This document shows, one piece after another, positions 1 through 7,188 of a DNA stretch of 64,000 nucleotides. How positions within the stretch are numbered: position 1 is the stretch's first letter; every line of letters starts with the position of its first letter. The stretch is taken from NCBI GenBank assembly GCA_017470485.1, contig JAFUYQ010000016.1, forward strand, positions 154,318-218,317, given 5' to 3'. The position numbers were made by a program, and so were the translations under genes. This DNA comes from Synergistaceae bacterium (GTDB taxonomy: Bacteria; Synergistota; Synergistia; Synergistales; Aminobacteriaceae). The notes beneath the pieces are model-generated. The model saw nothing but the letters and a program-made list of their open reading frames with translations. It did not search any database and was not told the DNA's origin.

Positions 1-316
1 GCGAATTAATCATTCCATCAACACCTTCACAAAAGTTTTTGCGCTGTAACGATGATTTTGATTCGCCTTCTGAGAATTTCAGCAAGGTTTTCAGTAATGT
101 GTCACGGCAGACTTTGTACCGTTCATCTTCAGTGAGATTGGGAATCGTCATTAACGGTTCAGTATCGGTAAGCAAATTTTTCATCAACCGTTCATTCTTG
201 CCTGGCGCGCTGTATTGGTCTGTGTTAAGGAGCATTCTCGCAAACCAGTAACAATTACGCCACGCGCTGCCGTATATCGCTTCACGCGCTTTTATTTCTA
301 TTTCTCTTTTCAGCAT
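1..316 (-). CDS. Partial gene of unknown function next to a DNA methyltransferase
   Basis: An open frame runs from an ATG at 316 leftwards off the window edge, about 105 codons without a stop. It starts [20 protein letters not shown] and is preceded by a good Shine-Dalgarno (AAGGAGG) about 8 bases upstream, so it is a real start rather than a shadow. Its first 35 bases overlap the 3' end of the DNA methyltransferase, which suggests translational coupling. I do not recognise the fold; the visible part is charged, probably cytoplasmic, with no signal peptide. A cognate restriction endonuclease is a plausible guess from position only. Confidence 0.7.
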   Translation of the reverse strand, partial: MLKREIEIKAREAIYGSAWRNCYWFARMLLNTDQYSAPGKNERLMKNLLTDTEPLMTIPNLTEDERYKVCRDTLLKTLLKFSEGESKSSLQRKNFCEGVDGMINS

Positions 317-1043
317 TCCAAATACCTCCTTCTAGTCTTTTTTTTATCATACCGCAATACTCAGGCGACTTCTCAATCATTATGTAATTTCTTCCGTAAC
401 GCTTGGCTGATACCGCTGCAGTTCCTGAGCCGGCAAAAGGGTCAACAATTAATTTAGCGTTAGTCGATGAAATTATACGGTCAGTCAATTCTTCAGGATA
501 AGGCGCAGGGTGAGGGTTATTCATTTCTTGTTTAATCTCCCATACATCTCCGAACCTGTTAGCTTTTTCAGCTAACTTGAATTTTGGTTTTGCTATAAGG
601 TATATTACTTCATATGTCGGGAGAAAATACCCGGCGTTAAAATTTATTCCGCCCTTCCGCCTCCAGATTATAATCTGTCTCACTGGGAAGCCATCTAAAA
701 TTTCGTGCCTGTCCTGCAAAAGCCCATTCTGAACCCGCCACTTATGATTATAAAATATGGCTCCGTCCTCTTTTAGCAGTCTCATCATTTCAGTGAGGCA
801 TTCCCTTTGCCATTCGCAGTACTCATCATAGGGCATAGCGTCTCCGTAACCTTCATAGCCTTTGAGGAGCGCGGCTCTCGACCATTTTCCGCCTCGTCCG
901 TCTTTCATTCCGTTCCCTGACGAGTTCTTGAGATTATATGGAGGCGATGTAACAAACAAATCAACGCAAGAATCCTCAAGACCACGCATAAATTCGAGGC
1001 AGTCTCGGCATATTATTTTGTTAATGAATCTGTCGATTCTCAA
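282..1043 (-). CDS. Site-specific DNA methyltransferase, beta class (N4-cytosine or N6-adenine)
   Basis: This protein of about 253 residues methylates an exocyclic amino group of a base in DNA using S-adenosylmethionine. The catalytic motif TSPPYN lies near residue 33 and the SAM-binding motif DPFAGSGT is near residue 200, so catalytic motif before SAM motif: the beta order typical of N4-C and N6-A enzymes. Length fits a single-subunit enzyme. The start is a TTG at 1043 overlapping the metA stop (TTGA), so it is probably translationally coupled; an ATG 18 codons in is the alternative. It overlaps the unknown gene at 1-316, which may be the partner nuclease of a restriction-modification pair. 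Target sequence cannot be read from the protein. Confidence 0.88.
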   Translation of the reverse strand: MRIDRFINKIICRDCLEFMRGLEDSCVDLFVTSPPYNLKNSSGNGMKDGRGGKWSRAALLKGYEGYGDAMPYDEYCEWQRECLTEMMRLLKEDGAIFYNHKWRVQNGLLQDRHEILDGFPVRQIIIWRRKGGINFNAGYFLPTYEVIYLIAKPKFKLAEKANRFGDVWEIKQEMNNPHPAPYPEELTDRIISSTNAKLIVDPFAGSGTAAVSAKRYGRNYIMIEKSPEYCGMIKKRLEGGIWNAEKRNRNKSA

Positions 1044-1975
1044 TTCTGCAAATCCAAATCCCTTATCTTCCGTGCGTCAAACGGTGTCTGCTGATAGACA
1101 AAGTAATTCAGCCAGTTTGAATAAAGAAGATTAGCACTCGAACGCCACGTGCAAACCGGCGGCAATGTATCATCATCGTTCGGGAAATAGTTTGACGGAA
1201 CACTTATCGCAAGCCCTGCTCTTTTGTCGCGGAGGTACTCAAGTGCTAAAGTCTCAGGGTCATATTCCGAATGCCCGGTGATAAATAGCTGTCTCCCCTC
1301 GTTTGTCGAAACAGCGTAAACGCCAGCCTCATAGCTCTCAGCAAGAATCTTCAGCGCAGGAATTTTCTTTATGTCTCCGCGCATTACCGTTGTATGCCTC
1401 GAATGCGGCACCATGAAGACATCATCAGAACCGCGAAACAGTATCGACCCTCTGTGGGTTACTCTGTGCTTGAAGACACCGAATAATTTTCTCGGAAGAT
1501 GTATCTTCGGAATACCGTAATGGTAGTAAAGTCCTGCCTGCGCCCCCCAGCATATATGGAACGTGCTGTGAACATGGGACTTGCTCCACTCCATAATGTC
1601 GCATAATTCCTGCCAGTAGTCCACCTCCTCGAACGCTAAATGTTCAACAGGCGCGCCAGTAATAATCATTCCGTCAAAAAATTCATCTTTATATGCGTCA
1701 AAATTCCTGTAGAACGCTAACATGTGTTCCTTCGGGGTGTTCTTGTGAGCGCGTCCGCTCATCGCCATCAGTTCAACCTCAACTTGAAGCGGCGTGTTCC
1801 CAAGAAGTCTGGCTAATTGAGTCTCTGTAGTGATTTTTGTGGGCATTAGATTCAAAATCAGAATCCTCAGAGGCCGTATGTCCTGAGTCATAGCGCGCCT
1901 CTGAGTCATTACGAAGATGTTTTCCCGCTCTAGTATTCCGGCCGCAGGAAGATCGCCGGGTATCTTTATGGGCAT
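1040..1975 (-). CDS. metA: Homoserine O-acyltransferase MetA, predicted acetyl-CoA type
   Basis: This cytoplasmic enzyme acylates homoserine, the first committed step of methionine synthesis. The 311-residue length is normal. The nucleophile is Cys142 in [19 protein letters not shown], and the later HSEYDP block belongs to the conserved catalytic region. Residue 111 is Glu (GAPVEHL). In this family Glu at 111 is associated with acetyl-CoA and Gly (as in E. coli) with succinyl-CoA, so acetyl transfer is predicted despite the usual succinyltransferase label. The gene sits 5 bases after the unknown 469-residue gene and overlaps the methyltransferase start. I see no SAM riboswitch or T-box directly upstream. 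Confidence 0.93.
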   Translation of the reverse strand: MPIKIPGDLPAAGILERENIFVMTQRRAMTQDIRPLRILILNLMPTKITTETQLARLLGNTPLQVEVELMAMSGRAHKNTPKEHMLAFYRNFDAYKDEFFDGMIITGAPVEHLAFEEVDYWQELCDIMEWSKSHVHSTFHICWGAQAGLYYHYGIPKIHLPRKLFGVFKHRVTHRGSILFRGSDDVFMVPHSRHTTVMRGDIKKIPALKILAESYEAGVYAVSTNEGRQLFITGHSEYDPETLALEYLRDKRAGLAISVPSNYFPNDDDTLPPVCTWRSSANLLYSNWLNYFVYQQTPFDARKIRDLDLQN

Positions 1976-1980
1976 TGCCG

Positions 1981-3390
1981 TTACTCGTCTGCCTGCGGTC
2001 TGAACATATTTACGAATACTTTATGAGTCTCTCTGGGAAGTATCCTGTAACCCCGTTTTTCCTTCGTCAGCCACAATGAGTAATCCTTGCAGAATGATGC
2101 CGCTAGAACAAGAAGTGATTTCTTCCTGTTCTCCTTAATCTGCTGTTCGTAAGGAGTCTTGAGCTTTCTGTCCTCGTCAGAATCCCATCTGAATGTTCCG
2201 ATTGCATAGCTCACGGATTTATCGTTTCCGCCGACAGGGAACGCCGGAATCAGAAGCGAGTTGTCCGACCAGTCATAAGTTCCCAAGCCCTGACCGGGTA
2301 CGAAAATAATTCGGGGTATTCCGTACATTCTTACTCTCGGCACGTTGAACATCTCAATATCCATAGCTGTGAACTCGCGGACAATCTCGTAATCCTTCGC
2401 GTAGTCGAGCGGCATTGAGTCGGGCTGTGCGATGAGAGACATATCACATCTGGCGTTCTTCGCCGGAACAGTGAGGTATTCGCGTTTCTTTGCGAGAGTG
2501 TTTCGGAGTTCGGCGCGCTTCATCTGGTCGGTTATCTGGGCACATGCGTCAGTGATTTTCTTTGTACGTCGCGCAATTTTCACCGCGTCAATCTGCGAAT
2601 AAAGAATCTCTCTGGCAATAATCTTAGTTTTATCGTGAAGGGCTGTGATTTTTTCGGCCTGCGGAATCGGGAGAGGGTTAGCCTCATTCTTCTGTGCCGA
2701 TGAAACAAAAAGCTGAATGCTCTTCTCAGCGTCAAGGTATGCTTTTCTCTGCTGTGCGAGTTTCTGGCGTGTGGGTTCATCGCCTTCACGGTATTCGGGG
2801 ACTCTCATGCTCACTTTCATCGCAGAGATTAGGAACTCGTCCATAGTCTGAAGAAGCTGAGTGATGTTGATGTTAGCCGGATATTTAGCGGCGAGCGAGT
2901 TTATGAAATCATCGCGCTGTCCCTGAGCGTTAAAGAGTGCCTCATTGAGGGTATTGATACGGTCATTGAGGGACATTCCGATTACTGGAACGGGCGCAGG
3001 GTTTCCTGTGATTGCCGCCCATGCCTCAGCGATGTAATCCGAGAACGTCATGACAGGGAAAATATCGCCGGCGCATTTCGAGGCAAGCCATGACTTAGGG
3101 TCAAACTTTGCGCTCAGGTTGATGACTCCGGGAAGACAGCCTAAATCAATGAAGAGTCTCTCCTCCGGGTCAAAAGCGAGTGAAGCCGGCATTGACTTAG
3201 TGTTAGCGTCAACGAGCGCGAAGACTATATCCCAGTAGGACGAGGACATTGAAGTCCAGAGTTTTTGAGCCTGAGATTTGCTGTCGGTAGTGTTTTCAGC
3301 GAGAAGCGACTGGTATTTCTGCGCTGAAGCCTGAAGTTTTGACACGGGATCCTGAACTTCGGGAACGTTCTGCCATTTTTTGAATGCCAT
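1981..3390 (-). CDS. Conserved-looking cytoplasmic protein of unknown function (469 aa)
   Basis: I do not recognise this protein. It has no signal peptide or obvious membrane segment. The N-terminal 60 residues are helical and polar, a middle part (about 180-300) is rich in Lys, Gln and Ala with heptad-like spacing that suggests helical bundles, and the C-terminal third contains aromatic and Gly-rich stretches ([14 protein letters not shown]). A Shine-Dalgarno GGAGG lies just before the ATG at 3390. It ends 5 bases before metA and starts 26 bases after yoeB, so it is probably cotranscribed, but nothing in the sequence ties it to methionine synthesis. The structural look could suit a phage-derived or assembly protein; that is a guess. 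Confidence 0.75.
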   Translation of the reverse strand: MAFKKWQNVPEVQDPVSKLQASAQKYQSLLAENTTDSKSQAQKLWTSMSSSYWDIVFALVDANTKSMPASLAFDPEERLFIDLGCLPGVINLSAKFDPKSWLASKCAGDIFPVMTFSDYIAEAWAAITGNPAPVPVIGMSLNDRINTLNEALFNAQGQRDDFINSLAAKYPANINITQLLQTMDEFLISAMKVSMRVPEYREGDEPTRQKLAQQRKAYLDAEKSIQLFVSSAQKNEANPLPIPQAEKITALHDKTKIIAREILYSQIDAVKIARRTKKITDACAQITDQMKRAELRNTLAKKREYLTVPAKNARCDMSLIAQPDSMPLDYAKDYEIVREFTAMDIEMFNVPRVRMYGIPRIIFVPGQGLGTYDWSDNSLLIPAFPVGGNDKSVSYAIGTFRWDSDEDRKLKTPYEQQIKENRKKSLLVLAASFCKDYSLWLTKEKRGYRILPRETHKVFVNMFRPQADE

Positions 3391-3415
3391 TATGATTTAT
3401 TCCTCCTTATGAATT

Positions 3416-3712
3416 TTACTCGTAGTGCGTCCACATTCTTATAACCTTTATCACCCCATCGTAAGGTGTTCCATCAGGCGACAAGAGATTTTCAGTATTA
3501 TCGTACACATCATAAACAAGTCTGTGCTGAGAGTTAATCCGCCTCGAAAAACTGCCCTGCAGATCTCCCTGCAACTTCTCGAAAGGCGGAGGGCTTTGCA
3601 ATGGATTAACTGCTATCACATCGAGCAATAACCTGACTTTACCATCTAGTTTTGCCCTCTTCAGAAGGATTATATCCTTGTCTGCCTGCTTAGTGAACCT
3701 GATTTGATACAT
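3416..3712 (-). CDS. yoeB: YoeB-family mRNA interferase toxin with an internal insertion
   Basis: This is a RelE-superfamily toxin expected to cut mRNA in the ribosomal A site. The hallmarks are present in order: FEKL (catalytic Glu), RRINSQHRLVYDVY (catalytic Arg) and the C-terminal RMWTHYE (catalytic His). The protein is 98 residues, against about 84-88 in typical YoeB, because of roughly 14 extra residues (NTENLLSPDGTPYDG) between the last two strands. The ATG directly abuts the antitoxin stop (TGA then ATG), the usual antitoxin-first, coupled arrangement. Confidence 0.92.
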   Translation of the reverse strand: MYQIRFTKQADKDIILLKRAKLDGKVRLLLDVIAVNPLQSPPPFEKLQGDLQGSFSRRINSQHRLVYDVYDNTENLLSPDGTPYDGVIKVIRMWTHYE

Positions 3713-3967
3713 TCACCACTCCTCGTTAGGGTTATATACTCTGCATTCCGATAACGGTTCACGCTCTGCCGCCTTTATGCTCTCGACCATGCCGGGAATA
3801 GAATACAGGTATAAAGTCTCCTGCATTGAGTTCCATTCATCTTCCGAGACAAGTACGGCATTTTCTCCGCTGTCGGCGGCAATTATCACCGGTATGCCGT
3901 TCTCGTTTACGTCAGATACGAGCTGAGCAAGATTCTTCTGCGCTCTGGTTAGTGTTGTTGCTGTCAT
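3713..3967 (-). CDS. yefM: YefM/Phd-family antitoxin
   Basis: This 84-residue antitoxin should bind and neutralise the YoeB toxin encoded immediately downstream and repress the operon by binding DNA through its N-terminal domain. The N-terminus MTATTLTRAQKNLAQLVSDV and the block AVLVSEDEWNSMQETLYL are typical of the Phd/YefM fold; the C-terminal 30 residues would be the toxin-binding tail. I start it at the ATG at 3967 because a Shine-Dalgarno AGGAGA lies about 10 bases upstream; an in-frame ATG at 3994 would add nine residues unlike the family. It lies 35 bases after the sirtuin gene. Confidence 0.9.
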   Translation of the reverse strand: MTATTLTRAQKNLAQLVSDVNENGIPVIIAADSGENAVLVSEDEWNSMQETLYLYSIPGMVESIKAAEREPLSECRVYNPNEEW

Positions 3968-4002
3968 TGTATCTTCTCTCCTGCTAATGGTCATATTCCT
4001 GT

Positions 4003-4713
4003 TTATGCGTACTCCTTCAGAAGCTCATCTCTCATCTTAGCGACTCCAGTTGAGGCCGGTTCCTTAATGACTCTGAAATTCAGCCACGAAGGTACTTCAA
4101 CTTCCGCAGGGTCAATAAGGTATGACTTCGTTCCGCCCCTCAAATCATGAACGAGTCCGGCAGCCGGATAAACGACTAATGACGACCCGACAACAGCGAA
4201 AATATCTGCGCTCCTTACGAGTCTAGCGGCCTCAGTTATTGCTGGAACAGCCTCCCCGAACCATACGATATGAGGTCTGAGAATCTCGCCGTCAGAATTT
4301 TTCTCGCCGTAGCCTAACGCCCTGTAGCCTATGTCGATTATTTTGCTCTCGCTCTCGTCATTAACTGGTCTTGCTTTGGTGAGTTCGCCGTGAAGATGAA
4401 GGACGTTTGAACTTCCTGCTTTTTCGTGAAGGTTGTCAACGTTCTGGGTAATGATTCGGACATCGAAGTATTTTTCGAGTTCAGCGAGTATTTTGTGGCC
4501 GTTATTGGGCTGAGCTTTTTCGAGCTGGGCGCGGAGGTCATTATAAAAGTCAGTCATTAGTTGTGGATTTCTGTACCACCCCTGAATGCTGGCAACGTCC
4601 TCAACGTTATACTGCTCCCATAATCCGCCCGAATCCCTGAACGTTTTGAAGCCGCTCTCCGCGCTTATGCCTGCCCCTGTAAGGACTACGAGTCTTTTTC
4701 TGCTTTCGGCCAT
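4003..4713 (-). CDS. cobB: Sir2-family NAD-dependent protein deacylase lacking zinc cysteines
   Basis: This sirtuin removes acyl groups from lysines using NAD. The NAD-binding GAGISAESGFKTFRD is at residues 13-27, followed by ITQNVDNLHEKAG, the catalytic His in LHLHGEL, and RPHIVWFGE. Length (236) matches bacterial CobB. The segment between LHGEL and LRPHIVWFGE normally carries four zinc-binding cysteines but contains none here, as in some known bacterial sirtuin subgroups. ATG at 4713 has GGGAGG about 10 bases upstream. It is the first gene of the leftward run that continues with yefM-yoeB and is divergent from the methyltransferase at 4784. Confidence 0.92.
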   Translation of the reverse strand: MAESRKRLVVLTGAGISAESGFKTFRDSGGLWEQYNVEDVASIQGWYRNPQLMTDFYNDLRAQLEKAQPNNGHKILAELEKYFDVRIITQNVDNLHEKAGSSNVLHLHGELTKARPVNDESESKIIDIGYRALGYGEKNSDGEILRPHIVWFGEAVPAITEAARLVRSADIFAVVGSSLVVYPAAGLVHDLRGGTKSYLIDPAEVEVPSWLNFRVIKEPASTGVAKMRDELLKEYA

Positions 4714-4783
4714 GACATTTTTACCTCCCTGTATAATTACTATGTTGATTTTTAGAATAATAGCATAACGGAGGGATTAAGAT

Positions 4784-5347
4784 TTGCATTTGAAAGAGAG
4801 TATGACATTTCTGAAGCGTTTCGCGAAATCGCCCAGACGTATCGGGAGTGTTGCGCCTAGTTCAAAATTTTTGACGAAAGCAATGCTTGACCGCGTTGAC
4901 TGGGAGAATGCCGAATTTATTGCCGAACTTGGAGCAGGAACAGGAGTTTTCACGCGCGAGATTGTGAAACGTGCGCGGCCTGACGCGAAAATATTAGTGT
5001 TCGAGATAGATCCGGCGTTACAGAAATTAATCCGCGAGGAACACCCCGAACATAAGGGATTAAGTCTTCACAGCGACGCTCAGGAACTTCACAGGTACAT
5101 GAACGAGAATGGAATAAAGCACCTTGACTTTGTGATTTCGAGTCTTCCGTTCACGGTTCTGCCGCCGAGAATGACGGTTAAGATTCTTGACGCTGTCGTG
5201 AAATGCCTGAAGCCTGAGGGGCATTTTGTTGCGTATCAATACTCGTCAATAATGAAGCATGTCCTGAAAAAGAAATTTTCCCACATGAAGACCCGCTTTG
5301 TGATGTTCAACATACCGCCTGCGTTTGTGTATGACTGCTGGAGATAA
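4784..5347 (+). CDS. Class I SAM-dependent methyltransferase, phospholipid N-methyltransferase-like
   Basis: The 187-residue protein has a Rossmann methyltransferase core: the SAM motif AELGAGTGVFTREI near residue 45, an acidic residue in VFEIDP at the end of strand 2, and a VISSLPF motif near residue 125 in the position of the NPPY/NLPY catalytic motif of rRNA dimethylases and PmtA. The family members most like it are annotated as phospholipid or rRNA methyltransferases; the substrate here is not provable. Start is TTG at 4784, with GGAGGG 8 bases upstream; the ATG at 4802 is the alternative. It is monocistronic, divergent from cobB and convergent with tRNA-Ser. Confidence 0.85.
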   Translation: MHLKESMTFLKRFAKSPRRIGSVAPSSKFLTKAMLDRVDWENAEFIAELGAGTGVFTREIVKRARPDAKILVFEIDPALQKLIREEHPEHKGLSLHSDAQELHRYMNENGIKHLDFVISSLPFTVLPPRMTVKILDAVVKCLKPEGHFVAYQYSSIMKHVLKKKFSHMKTRFVMFNIPPAFVYDCWR

Positions 5348-5357
5348 AGGAAAGAAA

Positions 5358-5445
5358 TGGCGGAAACGCAGAGATTCGAACTCTGGGAGGATTTCTCCTC
5401 TTACGCTCTCCAAGCGCACGCCTTCGACCGCTCGGCCACGTTTCC
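5358..5445 (-). tRNA. tRNA-Ser, anticodon GGA
   Basis: Read on the minus strand the 88 bases fold as a class II tRNA. The acceptor stem is GGAAACG paired with CGTTTCC, followed by discriminator G and an encoded CCA. The D-arm contains GCCGAGCGGTCGAAGGC, the anticodon loop is TTGGAGA (anticodon GGA, reading UCC and UCU), a long variable arm TAAGAGGAGAAATCCTCC follows, and the T-arm contains GTTCGAATC. The long variable arm and the anticodon identify serine. Confidence 0.97.
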
Positions 5446-5462
5446 ACGCCGAAAATTATAAC

Positions 5463-5494
5463 ACAAAAAACTCCCCCGACTAATATCAGGGGAG
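5463..5494 (-). terminator. Rho-independent terminator of the binding-protein gene
   Basis: A GC-rich inverted repeat (CTCCCC paired with GGGGAG, 5471-5494) is followed on the minus strand by a run of T (plus-strand A run at 5465-5470). It lies 9 bases after the stop of the solute-binding protein and before tRNA-Ser. Confidence 0.85.
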
Positions 5495-5503
5495 ATTAAT
5501 TTC

Positions 5504-6283
5504 TTATTTCCCGTCAGCAAGCACTAAAACAACTTCCTGATTGGCTTCATAAGGCTTCGTGAAATCCATCGTCTTCTTACGCTCCTCCGTTATCGCCAGT
5601 GCAGAACATATCATGTCAATTCGTCCTGACTCTAACGCTTCGTGCAGAGCGTCGAACCTGTAATCGACAATCACGAGTTCCTTGCCGAGCTTCTTTGCCA
5701 GAGCTGCGCAAAGCTCAATGTCAATTCCTGAGAAACCTTCTGAAGTCCTCATCTCGTAAGGAGGGAATGAGGCCGCACAGCCTACCCATAATTTTCCGCC
5801 CTCAGCACCGACATTCATGTCAATCACCGTAGGGTCAGGCTCTTCATCAAGGTATCTGGCAATAATTCCGGCAAGCGTCTTGTCCGCAATCAGTGCGTCC
5901 AATGCTTTGTCAACCTCATCTCTGAGAGCATTTCCCTTTTTGAAGGCAATGGCATAATACTCGCTCTCGACAGGTTCGGGAATTATCCTGAACTCTTTGC
6001 TTCCGATTGCGAAGTAGCGCGCCGGAGATTCGTCCATCACTGCGGCATCAATATCACGGCTCCTCAAGGCATCAATGATTTCGCTTATTGAGCTGTAAGG
6101 AATCACAGTGCCGGATTTATCGCCGCTGATTATCGCCCCTGCAAGTGATTCGGAGACTGAGCCGGAAAGGACTCCTATCTTGGCGGATTTGAGGTCGCTG
6201 ACGGAAAGGACACCGGCTGAACATAAGCTGACAGTAACAGCCAGAATAAACAATACTGCTGAAATTCTGAAGATTGATTTCAT
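5504..6283 (-). CDS. Circularly permuted amino-acid binding protein (SBP family 3)
   Basis: An exported 259-residue protein with a signal peptide at 1-23 and good AAAGGAG before the ATG. It contains both halves of a family 3 solute-binding protein (GlnH/HisJ type) but in reverse order. Residues 27-150 match the normal C-terminal half: SDLKSAKIGVLSGS, ALRSRDIDAAVMDES (with the ligand Asp84), then EYYAIAFKKGNALRDEV. Residues 164-257 match the normal N-terminal half: LWVGCAASFPPYEM, FSGIDIELCAALAKKLG, ALESGRIDMICSALAITEER (ligand Arg235) and MDFTKPYEANQEVVLV. The linker 150-163 joins the old C- and N-termini. No permease or ATPase lies nearby, so it is an orphan receptor. Frame and motifs are intact. 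Confidence 0.88.
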   Translation of the reverse strand: MKSIFRISAVLFILAVTVSLCSAGVLSVSDLKSAKIGVLSGSVSESLAGAIISGDKSGTVIPYSSISEIIDALRSRDIDAAVMDESPARYFAIGSKEFRIIPEPVESEYYAIAFKKGNALRDEVDKALDALIADKTLAGIIARYLDEEPDPTVIDMNVGAEGGKLWVGCAASFPPYEMRTSEGFSGIDIELCAALAKKLGKELVIVDYRFDALHEALESGRIDMICSALAITEERKKTMDFTKPYEANQEVVLVLADGK

Positions 6284-6304
6284 GATTTGATTCTCCTTTC
6301 TGGA

Positions 6305-6808
6305 TTAGTACCTGTTGTTACTGAAGATATTTCGGAAAAACTCATCTAATGCCTCTTGGGTTCTGCGTTCCTTTTCGCGCTTGAGGTATTCGTCATACTC
6401 CCTCTCGCGTTCGTAATAATATCTGGAGCGTTCCCTGTCCTCAAAGTAACGGCGTTCCTGTTCACGTTCCCAACGCTGGCGGTCTCTGCGTTCTCTGTCC
6501 CGGCGTTCCTGTTCGCGCCGTTCTTCATTTCTTCGAGCCTGTTCGCGTTCCCGGCGTTCACGTTCCTGACGCTCTCTTTCGCGGCGTTCGTTCTCCCAGC
6601 GGATTTGATCCCTGCGCTCGCGTTCACGGCGTTCGCGTTCCCTGGCCTCGCGCTCACGGATTAAACGGTCGTTTTGAAGCTGTCTGTAATTGTTCGGGTT
6701 AATCGGGAATAGAGCACTGCGATCCGCCGAAACCTCATTGACACCGTAAAGCGAAAACACTGACAATAAGGTAAAAATTGCAACTGTTCTTCTGAAGGTC
6801 ATCAGCAA
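6305..6808 (-). CDS. Exported Arg/Glu-rich low-complexity protein
   Basis: The 167-residue protein has a signal peptide (hydrophobic 10-22, likely cleavage after VSA near residue 29), a short Pro/Asn-rich segment, then about 95 residues built almost entirely of Arg and Glu with RERERRERERRDQ-like units, and an aromatic, Tyr-rich tail. Such alternating charged sequence usually forms a single, stable alpha helix outside of coiled coils. A gene of this composition also creates long open frames on the opposite strand, which I regard as artefacts. It lies 21 bases upstream of the permuted binding protein and is probably cotranscribed with it. Function unknown; the export signal makes an envelope role likely. 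Confidence 0.8.
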   Translation of the reverse strand: MLMTFRRTVAIFTLLSVFSLYGVNEVSADRSALFPINPNNYRQLQNDRLIREREARERERRERERRDQIRWENERRERERQERERREREQARRNEERREQERRDRERRDRQRWEREQERRYFEDRERSRYYYEREREYDEYLKREKERRTQEALDEFFRNIFSNNRY

Positions 6809-6865
6809 AAAACTCCTTTCAGTGATTTGATTTTGATGAACATGATTTTAACATAACGCACAAGA

Positions 6866-7121
6866 AGCCTCCCACATCTACAAGTGTGAGAAGATTTGCG
6901 CTAAGTTAAGTGTGCTATAATCCTCTACGTTGAATAACTGGAATAAATGAAATTCCGACAACAAAATGAAAATCAATGTGGTACCTACGGTGCGTAGGAA
7001 ACCTGGACGAAAAGTCCTAAACGCCTTTGGAGAGGACGCAAGACGGAGACAGAAATGTCGCAACGCTGACCTCGTTGAATTAGGAAGCTCCTGCCTCTAT
7101 AGGCGGAGTAGTTCACCATAA
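6866..7121 (+). mobile_element. Decayed IS605-type element (left-end hairpin, tnpB tail, right-end hairpin)
   Basis: This is an internally deleted insertion-sequence relic. An imperfect hairpin at 6869-6890 is followed by GTGTGCTATAAT, very like the left-end leader of the second relic at 37780. The 3' end of tnpB follows, then a right-end hairpin at 7088-7107 (CTCC.GCCT paired with AGGC.GAG) and the end-like GTAGTTCAC. Together with the flanking terminator it fills the 379-base gap between the Arg/Glu-rich gene and leuB; I see no other gene there. The exact ends are approximate because this family makes no target duplication. Confidence 0.8.
6966..7121 (+). pseudogene. tnpB: tnpB 3' remnant (RNA-guided nuclease TnpB, C-terminal tail only)
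   Basis: The frame reads NVVPTVRRKPGRKVLNAFGE followed by DARRRQKCRNADLVELGSSC and stops at 7121. The LNAFGED...ELGSSCL pattern corresponds to the NACGED..EAGS tail that ends many IS605 TnpB proteins. A stop lies immediately upstream at 6948 and none of the zinc-finger or RuvC-like catalytic motifs is present, so only about 50 C-terminal codons survive. It cannot encode an active nuclease. Confidence 0.8.
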
Positions 7122-7146
7122 CGGTTATGTCAATCGTGTGTCAGTC

Positions 7147-7188
7147 AAAAAAAATTCCCCCGACTCATCATCAGGGGGAGCGTTTTTT
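7147..7188 (-). terminator. Terminator of leuB, possibly bidirectional
   Basis: A strong stem (CCCCC paired with GGGGG, 7157-7178) is flanked by an A run on the left (7147-7154, U run for minus-strand transcripts) and a T run on the right (7183-7189). It ends leuB transcripts, and could also stop readthrough from the IS relic. Confidence 0.85.

Noticed and set aside
3391..4783. SAM riboswitch or T-box controlling metA
   Set aside because: The genes upstream are closely packed and the short gaps show no such structure.
6346..6664. Two long open frames overlapping the Arg/Glu-rich gene, one on each strand
   Set aside because: They are products of the repetitive codon pattern of the Arg/Glu gene, which alone has a signal peptide and a plausible start.
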